The position numbers and the translations under genes were made by a program. 64,000 nucleotides of DNA from an uncultured Oscillospiraceae bacterium. GTDB taxonomy: Bacteria; Bacillota; Clostridia; Oscillospirales; Ruminococcaceae. The stretch is from assembly GCA_934446355.1 (NCBI GenBank), contig CAKSEC010000006.1, forward strand, positions 62,001 to 126,000, given 5' to 3'. Positions 52,560 through 62,200 of the stretch are shown here, in pieces. A model generated the notes under the pieces. That model was given only the letters and a program-made list of their open reading frames with translations, did no database searches and was not told the origin of the DNA. How positions within the stretch are numbered: position 1 is the first letter of the stretch; every line of letters starts with the position of its first letter.

Positions 52560-52942
52560 TGAAGAAGCGAGTTATGGTAGTCGATGATGATAAAATCACC
52601 ATCAGAATGTGCGAGTTTATCTTGAAAAAGCAGAACTACGAGGTTGTCACGGCACTTTCGGGAAAGAAGTGTCTTGAATACCTTAGAAACGACGACAACC
52701 CTCCGGTGGACTGTATCGTGCTGGATATCGAAATGCCGCTGCTCAACGGCTACAACACGCTGTCAAGCATTCGCCAGTCTGAGAAGCTGAAGAATATCCC
52801 CGTGATGTTCCTGACCGCCTCGGCAACTCAGGAAACAGTGCGTGAGGCTATACGGCTCGGCGTCACATCATACCTAAGAAAGCCGTTTCTTCCCAAGGAC
52901 CTAGCAGCCAAGGTCGAAGGGCTTCTTGCAGGTCAAAACTAA
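52559..52942 (+). CDS. Stand-alone receiver-domain response regulator
   Basis: 127 aa, a single REC domain. The acidic pair VVDDDK, phospho-acceptor CIVLDIEMPLLNG (Asp about 56), switch Thr in MFLTASA and Lys in YLRKPF are all present. No output domain, so it acts as a CheY-like signal carrier, probably relaying phosphate between the two hybrid kinases that flank it. The ATG overlaps the previous stop. Confidence 0.95.
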   Translation: MKKRVMVVDDDKITIRMCEFILKKQNYEVVTALSGKKCLEYLRNDDNPPVDCIVLDIEMPLLNGYNTLSSIRQSEKLKNIPVMFLTASATQETVREAIRLGVTSYLRKPFLPKDLAAKVEGLLAGQN

Positions 52943-52953
52943 GCAGAAGTTCT

Positions 52954-55623
52954 ATGCAATATAACATATTTTTTGAGATATCTGCAGCCGCACTGCTTAT
53001 CGTGCTCAATCTGTATGTAAGACTGCAGTATCCATCTCGTTCACCAAGCAATATTCATTTCAAAAGGCTCATCGCATTTCTTCTGTTGGCAGTAACGCTC
53101 GACGTGACAACTGCGCTGACGATAAGCTATGCGGTCACACTGCCCGTGCCTATCTGGCTGAATATACTGCTGAACACCGCATACTTCGGTACTGACATAC
53201 TGCTGGAATGCGAATTTGTGCTTTACTGCACCTGTATCATATTCGGCGATACCGAACACCGCCATATACCTGAGATCCTTATGGGAGTTAAGGTAACGGG
53301 GGCTGCGATGCTTTTTGCCAATATATTCACAGGGTGGATATTCACGTTCGACGAAACGGGGTATGTGCATGGTCCAATATACATGGTGGTGCATATCATC
53401 CCGCTGCTGACTATCACAGTTACCAGCTATATGCTTTTCAGCCGTTTCCCGCAGTTCAGGGTATCGCAGAGAATATCTATCATAATCTATTTTCTGGTGC
53501 TTATCTCCGGTCCTGTCGTGCAGCTTATCAACCCGTCGGTTCTGTTTATTTTGTTCACGGTATCAATCGGTGTAATGATGCTGATGTTTGCGATGGAAAC
53601 GCCGGATTTTCATGCACTGATAAAGACGATGGAAGAACTGCGTATCACACGCGACGAGGCGGAGGAAGCAATGGCGGCGGCACAGAGCGCCAGTCAGGCG
53701 AAAACGGAATTCCTAAGCAGTATGTCGCATGAGGTGCGCACGCCTATAAACGCTATCCTTGGCTACAACGAAATGGTGCTCCGTGACACGGACGACCCTG
53801 AAATAATCCGCTGCTCCGGCAATATTCAGAAAGCCGGAAAAACGCTGCTGTCCATGATAAGCGACATGATGGACTACACCGAGATGGAAACGGGCAGCTT
53901 CCACATTGAAGAAACCAACTACTCAACAGCCTCAATGCTGTCTGATATCACCACCTGCGGCCGGTACTACTCAGAGAAAAAGGCTCTGGAACTGCGCATT
54001 GATTTTGACACGGCGATACCGCGCACGCTCACCGGCGACAGCGTCAGAATAACACGAATATTCAACAATCTGGTGTCGAACGCTGTGAAGTACACGGATT
54101 CGGGCTACGTTGGCATAACTATACGGTGGGAAAGCGGCGGCAGCAATGAGGGCTACCTCTGCGCGCAGGTACGCGACACTGGTATCGGCATGAAAGAGGA
54201 GGATATCTCACGGATATCGTCAAGCTTCCTCAGGCTTGAAAAAAAGCGCAATCAGGGCATTCAGGGAATAGGGCTCGGCCTTACGATAGTGACGCGCCTG
54301 CTCACGATGATGGGCAGTTCGCTCGAAGTAGACAGCGATTACGGCAGCGGTACGAATATGAAATTCCGCCTGAAGCAGGGCGTCGTTGACCCTGCGCCCA
54401 TCGGCGACGTAAGTTCCCTTGCCGGAAGCACGGAAAAGGTGCGGGGAGGTCCGGGCTATTCTGCGCCGGAAGCCAGAATACTTGCGGTGGACGACAATGT
54501 GATGAACCTCGACCTCTACAAGACCAGTCTTAAAGCGGCGGGCATAAATATCGACACAGCGACAAACGGCGTTGAAGCGCTGGAACTTATCAGCCGAAGC
54601 CACTACGACCTTATAATGCTCGACCATATGATGCCGATAATGGACGGCATGGAAACGCTGAAAACTATAAAAAAGCAGAATCTGTGTCCGGGAGTGCCGA
54701 TACTTATTGTAACGGCGAATGCGGTATCCGGCGAAAAGGATTCCTATTTGAATGCGGGTTTTGACGACTATCTGTCCAAACCGGTGTCGAGCAGGCAGCT
54801 TTGGGAAACAGTCAGGAGATATCTGCCGGAAAGACTGGTGCACACCGAGGACGCTCCCGCAGATACGCCCAGCAAGGGACACTGCAGCGTTATGAAGCAG
54901 CTAGGCGAGTTTCTTGACACCGCGCAGGCGCTTAAATACTGCTGCGACAACGAGGACTTGTATCTGGAGATACTCCACACCTATCTTGACGAGGACAAAA
55001 CGCAAATTCTGCTGCAATACATGAACGAAAACGACCTTGAAAACTACCGCATACAGGTCCATGCGCTGAAAAGCGGCTCACGCACGATAGGAGCAACTGC
55101 GCTTTCCGACGACGCTCTGCAGCTTGAAAATGCCGCAAAGCAGCTAGACAGCGAGTACATCAAAGCGAACACCGAGCGTGTCCTCAACAAATACGGCGAA
55201 CTGACGAGCAGGCTACGCGGCGTACTTGACGGCAATGCCAGCTACGAAGGCGAGAGTACAGGCGGCAGAGTGCTTTACGTCGACGACGATATACTCTACC
55301 GCTGTCTTGTGGACAGGATACTGAGCGACCGCTTCGGCGGAGTAACTGCACTGCAGTCCGGCGAGGAGGCTCTAAAGTACCTTGAGGACAACACGCCGGA
55401 AGTCATACTTATCGACCTCAGGCTTGGCGGAATGGACGGACTGGCTCTGCTGCGCAGCATAAAATCAGACGAAAGGCTTGAAAGTATTCCAGTGGTAATA
55501 TTCACGTCTGAATCGGACAGCGCAACAGAAGTCCGCTGTCTGAGAGCCGGCGCTGCTGACTACATCAGAAAACCGGTGGAATGCGAGGTCCTTGTGGAAA
55601 GAATAGGCAAGCTGGTCGGCTGA
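52954..55623 (+). CDS. Membrane hybrid histidine kinase (7TM-HisKA-HATPase-REC-HPt-REC)
   Basis: 889 aa. About seven TM helices (about 5-215) are followed by HisKA with SSMSHEVRTPINAILGYNEM (His about 257), HATPase (NLVSNAVKY, DTGIGMK, GIGLGLTIVTRL), a receiver (ILAVDDNVMNLD, LIMLDHMMPIMDG), an HPt domain with an intact His (QVHALKSGSRTIGA, about 700) and a second receiver (VLYVDDDILYR, VILIDLRLGGMDG). A full phosphorelay is thus present in one chain. It starts 11 bp after the REC gene. No DNA-binding output gene is adjacent. Confidence 0.93.
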   Translation: MQYNIFFEISAAALLIVLNLYVRLQYPSRSPSNIHFKRLIAFLLLAVTLDVTTALTISYAVTLPVPIWLNILLNTAYFGTDILLECEFVLYCTCIIFGDTEHRHIPEILMGVKVTGAAMLFANIFTGWIFTFDETGYVHGPIYMVVHIIPLLTITVTSYMLFSRFPQFRVSQRISIIIYFLVLISGPVVQLINPSVLFILFTVSIGVMMLMFAMETPDFHALIKTMEELRITRDEAEEAMAAAQSASQAKTEFLSSMSHEVRTPINAILGYNEMVLRDTDDPEIIRCSGNIQKAGKTLLSMISDMMDYTEMETGSFHIEETNYSTASMLSDITTCGRYYSEKKALELRIDFDTAIPRTLTGDSVRITRIFNNLVSNAVKYTDSGYVGITIRWESGGSNEGYLCAQVRDTGIGMKEEDISRISSSFLRLEKKRNQGIQGIGLGLTIVTRLLTMMGSSLEVDSDYGSGTNMKFRLKQGVVDPAPIGDVSSLAGSTEKVRGGPGYSAPEARILAVDDNVMNLDLYKTSLKAAGINIDTATNGVEALELISRSHYDLIMLDHMMPIMDGMETLKTIKKQNLCPGVPILIVTANAVSGEKDSYLNAGFDDYLSKPVSSRQLWETVRRYLPERLVHTEDAPADTPSKGHCSVMKQLGEFLDTAQALKYCCDNEDLYLEILHTYLDEDKTQILLQYMNENDLENYRIQVHALKSGSRTIGATALSDDALQLENAAKQLDSEYIKANTERVLNKYGELTSRLRGVLDGNASYEGESTGGRVLYVDDDILYRCLVDRILSDRFGGVTALQSGEEALKYLEDNTPEVILIDLRLGGMDGLALLRSIKSDERLESIPVVIFTSESDSATEVRCLRAGAADYIRKPVECEVLVERIGKLVG

Positions 55624-55680
55624 GCCGCTCCCCTGCCCTGCGGTAAGTTTACATTCGGGGAATCGGCTGATATGAATAGG

Positions 55681-55711
55681 AACGCACCTCCAAATGGGGG
55701 TGCGTTTTTTT
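55681..55711 (+). terminator. Terminator of the two-component cluster
   Basis: AACGCACC (55681-55688) / GGTGCGTT (55699-55706) continuing into T7. Confidence 0.85.
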
Positions 55712-55802
55712 GGAGCGATGTGAGTTGAATGGATCAGGGTGAATAATATGCGCATGGTGCATTTGATATTTTGCCATTTTGAAAAGTTTAAGCACATACG
55801 AC

Positions 55803-55838
55803 TTGCTTATTTTATCGTTTTGTGGTATAATGTACCAC
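55803..55838 (+). promoter_or_regulatory. Promoter with palindromic operator ahead of the 158-aa gene
   Basis: TTGCTT (55803-55808), 17 nt, TATAAT (55826-55831). GTGGTATAATGTACCAC (55822-55838) is an inverted repeat centred on the -10, a natural repressor site. Confidence 0.7.
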
Positions 55839-55862
55839 GGAGGAGAGATAGGAGGTGATAAA

Positions 55863-56339
55863 ATGAATACATCTGATTTATCCTTACTAGAAACATACAT
55901 ACCATTAAAGAAGTACACAAATGATATTGCCGCTGATCTATTTTATATACTCAAGGATAGATTTGACAGATATAAAAAGCATCTTGATGAAATTACACGC
56001 GCTCAGATGGAAACGGCAATTTCTGATTTAGGTTCAATTGCGGGCAATACCGGAAGCGGCTCTGACAACTTTAGGGTTTATATGTTTACAGATCTCCAAA
56101 GGGCATTGTACGCTGGGACAGATTTCAGCAATTCAGAAATATGGAAACTTATCGAATATGTCAACGATAAAATGGCAGGCTGTACAAAGAGGTTAAGAGC
56201 GAAGCCGGAGTATGTCACAACTCTTTACATTTTCAAGGACAATATGCTGTTTTTTGTACATGATATTTTTGCTGCAGAATTATCCGACATAACACTGAAC
56301 TACCGCAAGCATGATATTCTGATACACAAAATGAAATGA
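55863..56339 (+). CDS. Uncharacterised 158-aa protein beside the CRISPR array
   Basis: ATG 55863 has an excellent GGAGGTGATAA site and is preferred over an in-frame codon at 55779 that lies upstream of the promoter. The protein is mainly helical and mixed-charge (KYTNDIAADLFYILKDRFDRYKKHLDEITRAQMETAISDLGSI), with a central RVYMFTDLQRALYAG and a hydrophobic strand TLYIFKDNMLFFVHDIF. No TM, no known motif, not Csn2 or Cas4. The codon pattern is more AT-rich than genes to its left, hinting at acquisition. It is convergent with the CRISPR operon and may be unrelated to it. Confidence 0.7.
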   Translation: MNTSDLSLLETYIPLKKYTNDIAADLFYILKDRFDRYKKHLDEITRAQMETAISDLGSIAGNTGSGSDNFRVYMFTDLQRALYAGTDFSNSEIWKLIEYVNDKMAGCTKRLRAKPEYVTTLYIFKDNMLFFVHDIFAAELSDITLNYRKHDILIHKMK

Positions 56340-56390
56340 TAAGCCTTACCTGTTCAGCTATTTGTTCTATTATGGGCACAATAGATTTTG

Positions 56391-56426
56391 GCTCCGCACT
56401 TTCCTCCTGCGGAGCTTCTTTTTTGA
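56391..56426 (+). terminator. Terminator of the 158-aa gene
   Basis: GCTCCGCA (56391-56398) / TGCGGAGC (56408-56415), then TTCTTTTTT. Confidence 0.85.
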
Positions 56427-56439
56427 CGTAAAGTCTGAT

Positions 56440-57993
56440 GTATAAGTTTATCAATATCCATCAGAGAACTAAAACCCTCGTGCCAATAGCCGTTAACTAG
56501 ATCATGTATAAGTTTATCAATATCCATCAGAGAACCAAAACATACTAACAGGGGGGTTGTGTGTACAGAAAGTATAAGTTTATCAATATCCATCAGAGAA
56601 CTAAAACCCCGCATGTGAACGTGCCGGTGTGGTACTGGTATAAGTTTATCAATATCCATCAGAGAACTAAAACGTTACGTGTTCCGTGAAATATCCGTCC
56701 ACTGTATAAGTTTATCAATATCCATCAGAGAACTAAAACAACCTTTTCAATATTATAATCTGCTATGTAGTATAAGTTTATCAATATCCATCAGAGAACT
56801 AAAACAAATTGAGTTATACAGTGCAGTATCTTTCTGTATAAGTTTATCAATATCCATCAGAGAACTAAAACTGTTCAGCATGGGTACGCATTATAATATC
56901 GTATAAGTTTATCAATATCCATCAGAGAACTAAAACGCCGTTAAGATAGGCAAGACCTACCGCTACGGTATAAGTTTATCAATATCCATCAGAGAACTAA
57001 AACGGAGATCTGTGAGTCAGCAATGATTTATCTGTATAAGTTTATCAATATCCATCAGAGAACTAAAACTGTCGTGACGCCGTTATCTATCTTGTTTGCG
57101 TATAAGTTTATCAATATCCATCAGAGAACTAAAACCTGTTATAGTATATCACATTGTGCCCATAAGTATAAGTTTATCAATATCCATCAGAGAACTAAAA
57201 CAGGTTTTGATAATTACATATTCACTGGAAAGTATAAGTTTATCAATATCCATCAAAGAACTAAAACAGACCAAAAGCAAACCAACAAACAAACTGAGTA
57301 TAAGTTTATCAATATCCATCAGAGAACTAAAACCTCCAGCGCAGTAACTGTCGGCGTAGCCCTGTATAAGTTTATCAATATCCATCAGAGAACTAAAACA
57401 GATGAAGCGGAGGAACTGGGCGATGATGTGTATAAGTTTATCAATATCCATCAGAGAACTAAAACTGCAGCGTCAACTAAGCCATTAGGCTTGCTGTATA
57501 AGTTTATCAATATCCATCAGAGAACTAAAACCGTGTCTCGTGTCTATATTATATCACTTCGGTATAAGTTTATCAATATCCATCAGAGAACTAAAACCTC
57601 TTTGTTGATACCGCAGCACACGCACCAGTATAAGTTTATCAATATCCATCAGAGAACTAAAACGTTAGTCTGTGGGAACGTTCTTAGCGTCGTGTATAAG
57701 TTTATCAATATCCATCAGAGAACTAAAACTAAGGCAGAAATATTAGGTATATCAATATTGTATAAGTTTATCAATATCCATCAGAGAACTAAAACGCGGA
57801 AGCACTTGCCTTGCAGTCATTACCAGTATAAGTTTATCAATATCCATCAGAGAACTAAAACTAAGAGCAAACGGGTTGACATATGCCCAACGTATAAGTT
57901 TATCAATATCCATCAGAGAACTAAAACGGATTCGCAAGCATTGCCGCATTCAGCTTCGTATAAGTTTATCAATATCCATCAGAGAACTAAAAC
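56440..57993 (-). CRISPR. Type II CRISPR array, 24 repeats and 23 spacers
   Basis: Repeat of 36 nt, period exactly 66 nt throughout, so all 23 spacers are 30 nt. On the minus strand the repeat begins GTTTTAGTTCTC and ends AACTTATAC, the usual orientation of type II repeats, so crRNAs are made from the minus strand and the leader end is at 57993, next to cas2. All repeats are identical except one (57232-57267, one G to A at 57256 on the plus strand). The distal repeat (56440-56475) is not degenerate. Spacers show no similarity to each other by eye. Because 66 is divisible by 3 the array gives long spurious reading frames. Confidence 0.99.
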
Positions 57994-58068
57994 CACAAGA
58001 TATAGTAGTTTTAAGCGTGGTTTCAGTTCGTTATACATATTATAACTCAATGATGTCTTTGTTGTCAA
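57994..58068 (-). promoter_or_regulatory. CRISPR leader and array promoter inside the 3' end of cas2
   Basis: On the minus strand TTGACA (58063-58068), 18 nt, TATAAT (58039-58044); the -10 overlaps the cas2 stop codon. Transcription should begin near 58032, about 39 nt before the first repeat. Only 46 bp separate cas2 and the array. Confidence 0.8.
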
Positions 58069-58363
58069 GTAGGTTTTCACTTTCCATTCGTTCTCCTGCA
58101 AGTATTTCTATCGATCCATATTGCTTCTCGGTCACGATCATTGCACGTACAGCACCCTTAGAAGGGACATTCTTTTTTATTATTGCATAATGCTTCTTGG
58201 CATCATCATAATTCCTGGCCGTTTTAGCATACACCGAGTACTGAATCATTATAAATCCATCTTTGATAAGGAATTTTCTGAAATCGGTATAAGCTTTTCT
58301 GTCTTTCTTACTGGTAACCGGCAGATCAAAAAATACAATAATTCTCATAAATCTGTTATTCAT
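58040..58363 (-). CDS. cas2: CRISPR-associated Cas2
   Basis: 107 aa. The ferredoxin-fold start MRIIVFFDLPVTSKKDRKAYTDFRKFLIKDGFIMIQYSVYAK is typical of type II Cas2, the dimeric scaffold of the Cas1-Cas2 spacer integrase. I chose ATG 58363 (product MNNRFMRIIVFFD) since GAGGAC lies 7 nt upstream and it overlaps the cas1 end by 8 bp; ATG 58348 is the alternative. The end of the gene doubles as the array promoter. Confidence 0.95.
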   Translation of the reverse strand: MNNRFMRIIVFFDLPVTSKKDRKAYTDFRKFLIKDGFIMIQYSVYAKTARNYDDAKKHYAIIKKNVPSKGAVRAMIVTEKQYGSIEILAGERMESENLLDNKDIIEL

Positions 58364-59276
58364 CAAGATCGTCCTCAAAAAAATCATCAAGTTTGATAAG
58401 CCGAGGAGTACTCAATTGTTCAGGATCGTCCTTGATTATTGCGCTTGAAAGAGAAGAAACAAATTTGTCTATTATGTACCTTACCCGCATTTTCTTTCCG
58501 CAATAATTCATGGGATAATTGGTTATTCCAATAAGGCCCTTTCGATTATCTTTGGTGAGTGTTCCAAGCAGTTCGTCGCAATGACTATCCACCCACAGGT
58601 CAACCAAGGGCCTGAATGGTTCGAGCAGATCATCAGCTAGGTTGAAATAGTTACTGGACCCAATATGATGTAACCCTAAAAGACCATTAAGTCCATACCC
58701 GACCAGCGATTTTGCAATTCCGGAACGAATGATAGCATACCCATAATTCAATGCTGCGTTGGTTATATCATCATCGCTTCTTCTAAATCCCGCCCCAAAC
58801 AGCGCCGGAAAATATGCTTTGGCTGCAATTGATTCTCTATTCTTCTTGTCACCAATAATTACTTCAGAAGCATAACGTTCCAGCAGTTCATATTTTTCAG
58901 CGGTAACATCAGCATATTTCAGGCACAGACTCTGGTTTTCGATTTTCTGCTTCACAATCTTCTGCCATAGTTCATCCTTCAATCGTGCTGTCATTCCAAA
59001 TTGCCCCATCACAACAGGAAGCGGCCTGAAATGACTGTTGAGCGGCACGGCATCTGTGACAGGAATATGCTTCCTGTCACAGAATATCACATGAACGCCC
59101 GCATTGCTTAGTTCTGTCATAACAGCAGTGCTGAACAAAGTTTCCTGATTGTCAACAACCACAGAATACAAATCGCCGACAGGTACTTTTTGTTCTTTGC
59201 TTCCAGACACCACTACAAGCCAGTTATCCTTTACGGTAACTTTTTCTCCGGAACTAACGATAACGGTTCGCCACAT
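58356..59276 (-). CDS. cas1: CRISPR-associated Cas1 integrase
   Basis: 306 aa. Metal ligands of the Cas1 active site are in place: Glu in KKNRESIAAKAYFPALFG (about 148), His in GLHHIGSSNYFNLADDLLEPFRPLVD (about 205) and Glu/Asp in DDLLEPFRP (about 220). N-terminal beta domain WRTVIVSSGEKVTVKDNWLVV. It inserts new spacers at the leader end with Cas2. It overlaps the cas9 end by 46 bp and cas2 by 8 bp, so the three are one operon. Confidence 0.96.
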   Translation of the reverse strand: MWRTVIVSSGEKVTVKDNWLVVVSGSKEQKVPVGDLYSVVVDNQETLFSTAVMTELSNAGVHVIFCDRKHIPVTDAVPLNSHFRPLPVVMGQFGMTARLKDELWQKIVKQKIENQSLCLKYADVTAEKYELLERYASEVIIGDKKNRESIAAKAYFPALFGAGFRRSDDDITNAALNYGYAIIRSGIAKSLVGYGLNGLLGLHHIGSSNYFNLADDLLEPFRPLVDLWVDSHCDELLGTLTKDNRKGLIGITNYPMNYCGKKMRVRYIIDKFVSSLSSAIIKDDPEQLSTPRLIKLDDFFEDDLDE

Positions 59277-62200
59277 TTTATATAACCGCCTTTCTTACCA
59301 AGTATATCAATACTGCGTTTTTTCACAAGGATCGTTTTACCCTTTACAGTCACTACTGGGAGATCCTTAACCAAGAGGCTTTGATTATCTTTACGGCAAC
59401 TGATGAGATTTCTATTAATATTCTTGCATGAGTTATAAAATCCCTGAAAATATAAAACAGCCTTGCCCTTTATATTTTCATACAGTTCAATATAATCACG
59501 CTTGTAAAGATACTCAATATGTTCCGCATAATCATCAGGGTATTTATAATCAGCCTTCAGATATATCTTGCCATTCATCTTAACGATATCTGCAGGATAT
59601 ATACCGGTCAGCTGTGTTTTTCCCGATTTGCTGCGGTATACTTCAAGACAATAGAACTCGTCATATACCAGATCAGTAAAGTTGGGTCTGTTTCCAGCCT
59701 CGTCATGAGATCCGATTTTCTTCACATAGTATTTTGGAGGAGCAGTAAGAACCGTAACCTTTTTGTATGTCATTCCGCTGCTGGTAACAAAATCCGACAG
59801 ACCCTTTTTCTTAAGTGCTTCTTCAACAGATAAAGCAGTGCCGTCAAGAAGTGTGTGAAGTGAATGCAGAAGAGCTTCATCCTTGGAATATATTGCATCA
59901 ATATCGGAAGCTTTTATTTCTCCTATCGCTTTCCTTTTCTTCTGATATTCAATGCCGTCAATGTTTATAAGGGATATAGCTTGTTCCTTGGACAGCGCCC
60001 CCTGAAGCTTGAAAGATTGCTTATGAGAAGTTATGGGCATTTCAATATTTGAAGCAAACTCCGGATCTGATGAATAGTACTCTGCTATTCTCTTTTTGAA
60101 AAGGGTTTTGATGTCCTCATCGCTCAAGTTCTGAGGACTTTTGGATTTTTTGTCGAAATAGTTGAATGAATCAATATCGCAAACCCTAATATCAACTTCA
60201 TTATACAGGTCGCTAATGATGGGAGAGATAGCTTGAGTTCTGTTTTCAATAATAGAACTTACATAGCTTCTGTCCATTCCATAATAACGCTGCATAGTGT
60301 CAAGACAGTTCCTGACAATAGTTCGGTATTCTTCGGTCTTGTTACCCTTATTTTTCTTATAGAGTCTGGCAAGCTTCATCTGTACCTGGGCTATCTCAGC
60401 GTATGCAGGAATAAGGTTTGCAAGCACTATCGCATCTACGGCATGGTCAAGATATGTAAATGCTTTCAGATCCTCCTTCTCATAAGTTCCCCAGCTGGTG
60501 GGATTCAGCCATGCACGTCTGAATCTTGATGTAAGAACTGATTTTACTGCATAAACACGTTCTCTGTATAGTTCATCATTTCCCTGTGCGAAAATCAGGT
60601 TATCCCTGAGATAATTCTTAAGATACTTTGAAATATATCTGGTGTCATTAAGATTTCTGCTCTTCCAGCAATCAAGCAGGTCACTGTCCAAAGATTCTGC
60701 CATCAGATATTTATACTTCTTCATGCTGATCTTCTTGTCGAAAAGCATCTTGTTGACAGCTGCGATAAAATTGGTTTTCTTATCTCCGTCCAGATACATT
60801 AAAGGCGTTTTTTGCTTTTTCTGCTGATTTTCAGCTGCATACACCAGTGCTTTGTTCTCAAAGGTATCATCTAATATCAGCGAAAACGGTATTATGTGAT
60901 CAACTTCAAGCGCATGATCGTTGTTGAGCAGCATTTCCTGTTCAATATCTTTTCCGCAATACAGGCATTTTCCGCCCTGCTGCTTCCAGAGTCTATAGCG
61001 AAGGATCATTGCGTCAGTAATAGCTGCGCCGGGGAATTTTTCCTCCAGATCCTTTTTGGCGTCATCATATCGCTTTTCGTTTTCAGCATTACGCTTTGTA
61101 AGCGCTTTTCTGTCCTCGTAGGTGCGATTAAGTTCAGTCCCCACTTCAATATTAATTGCAGATGGAGAACCATAGCTATCGACTATTGCATTCACAAGTT
61201 TTCTGGTCTCATTAATTGCTCTAAAGACAACAGGATTCTTGAAAAATTCATTATCTTCCTCCGACTTAAATGCCGGAAGTTTATAATGTCTGCCATGCTT
61301 TTCTCTGTCAGCATTTTCTGCTACCACGTTTGCGTTATACTGATATCTGCTTGAAAATTCGCCCTCCTCCATAAATGCGTTGATCACTCCGAGCATATAT
61401 TTATCACATACATTAGCAGTGCCGCTCACACGCAATCCGATCAGCTTTTTTCTCAGACGTTCATCGACTTCGGGCAGAGATATTGCGATCCTTTTCTCAC
61501 GTCTGCTTGGCGTAATATTTGAAGAAAGGAAGTTTCCGATCATATTAAGAATACCATCTGCGGACAAGAAGTTTTGTGAATAAACACTCCAGTCAAGATC
61601 ACATTCTTCGACAAGTTTCTTGATTCGAGGAAGGAACTTGAATGATTTGCTCAGGAAATCGGTCTTCAGTTCTCCTTTCTGTATGGATATACCATATGGC
61701 TTGCAGATTTTCTTCAACTCAGAAAAAGAAAGATTACCATTTTCGATAATTGAATTCACAAGGCTTCTGCTTAATTCAGTCGGAAAACTATCGAGCTTTT
61801 CGCCATTGCAATCGCAATAAATACACTGTGATAAAGAATTTATCGCAGCGTAGATATCAGCGATCGCAGTGCTTCTGTTGCCTTTGCTCTCATCTTTGAA
61901 GAAACGGCATTTCCCTACGGTATCCAGAAACCCCATATACTTTCGATTCTTACATTTTTCATTTCCCGGACCATCTTCAAAATCTCTTTGTGTGAAAATA
62001 ATATCTTTAAGCAGAGAAATAGTATCATTGGTCAACTGAGGATAATACTTCATCTGTTCAGACATGATCAAATCGTATTCAGATATTAAATACTTCCTGT
62101 CAACGAGTTTGATCTCAGACGAGTTCTTGTTCCTGTATTTTCTGAACCTTGAGCCGCCATTTCCAAAAGCAGCATCATGATTGTACATTTCGGCTACAGA

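Noticed and set aside
56440..57993. Self-targeting spacers against genes in this window
   Set aside because: A few spacers were compared by eye with nearby genes and no match was noticed; a proper alignment was not possible, so nothing is claimed.
57994..58040. Possible csn2 or cas4 between cas2 and the array
   Set aside because: Only 46 bp are available and no such gene occurs on the other flank; the system is assigned to II-C.
56354..58045. Long open frames across the array, rich in KFINIHQRTKT or MDIDKLI repeats
   Set aside because: They are translations of the 36-nt CRISPR repeat; the 66-nt period keeps frames open. No ribosome sites.
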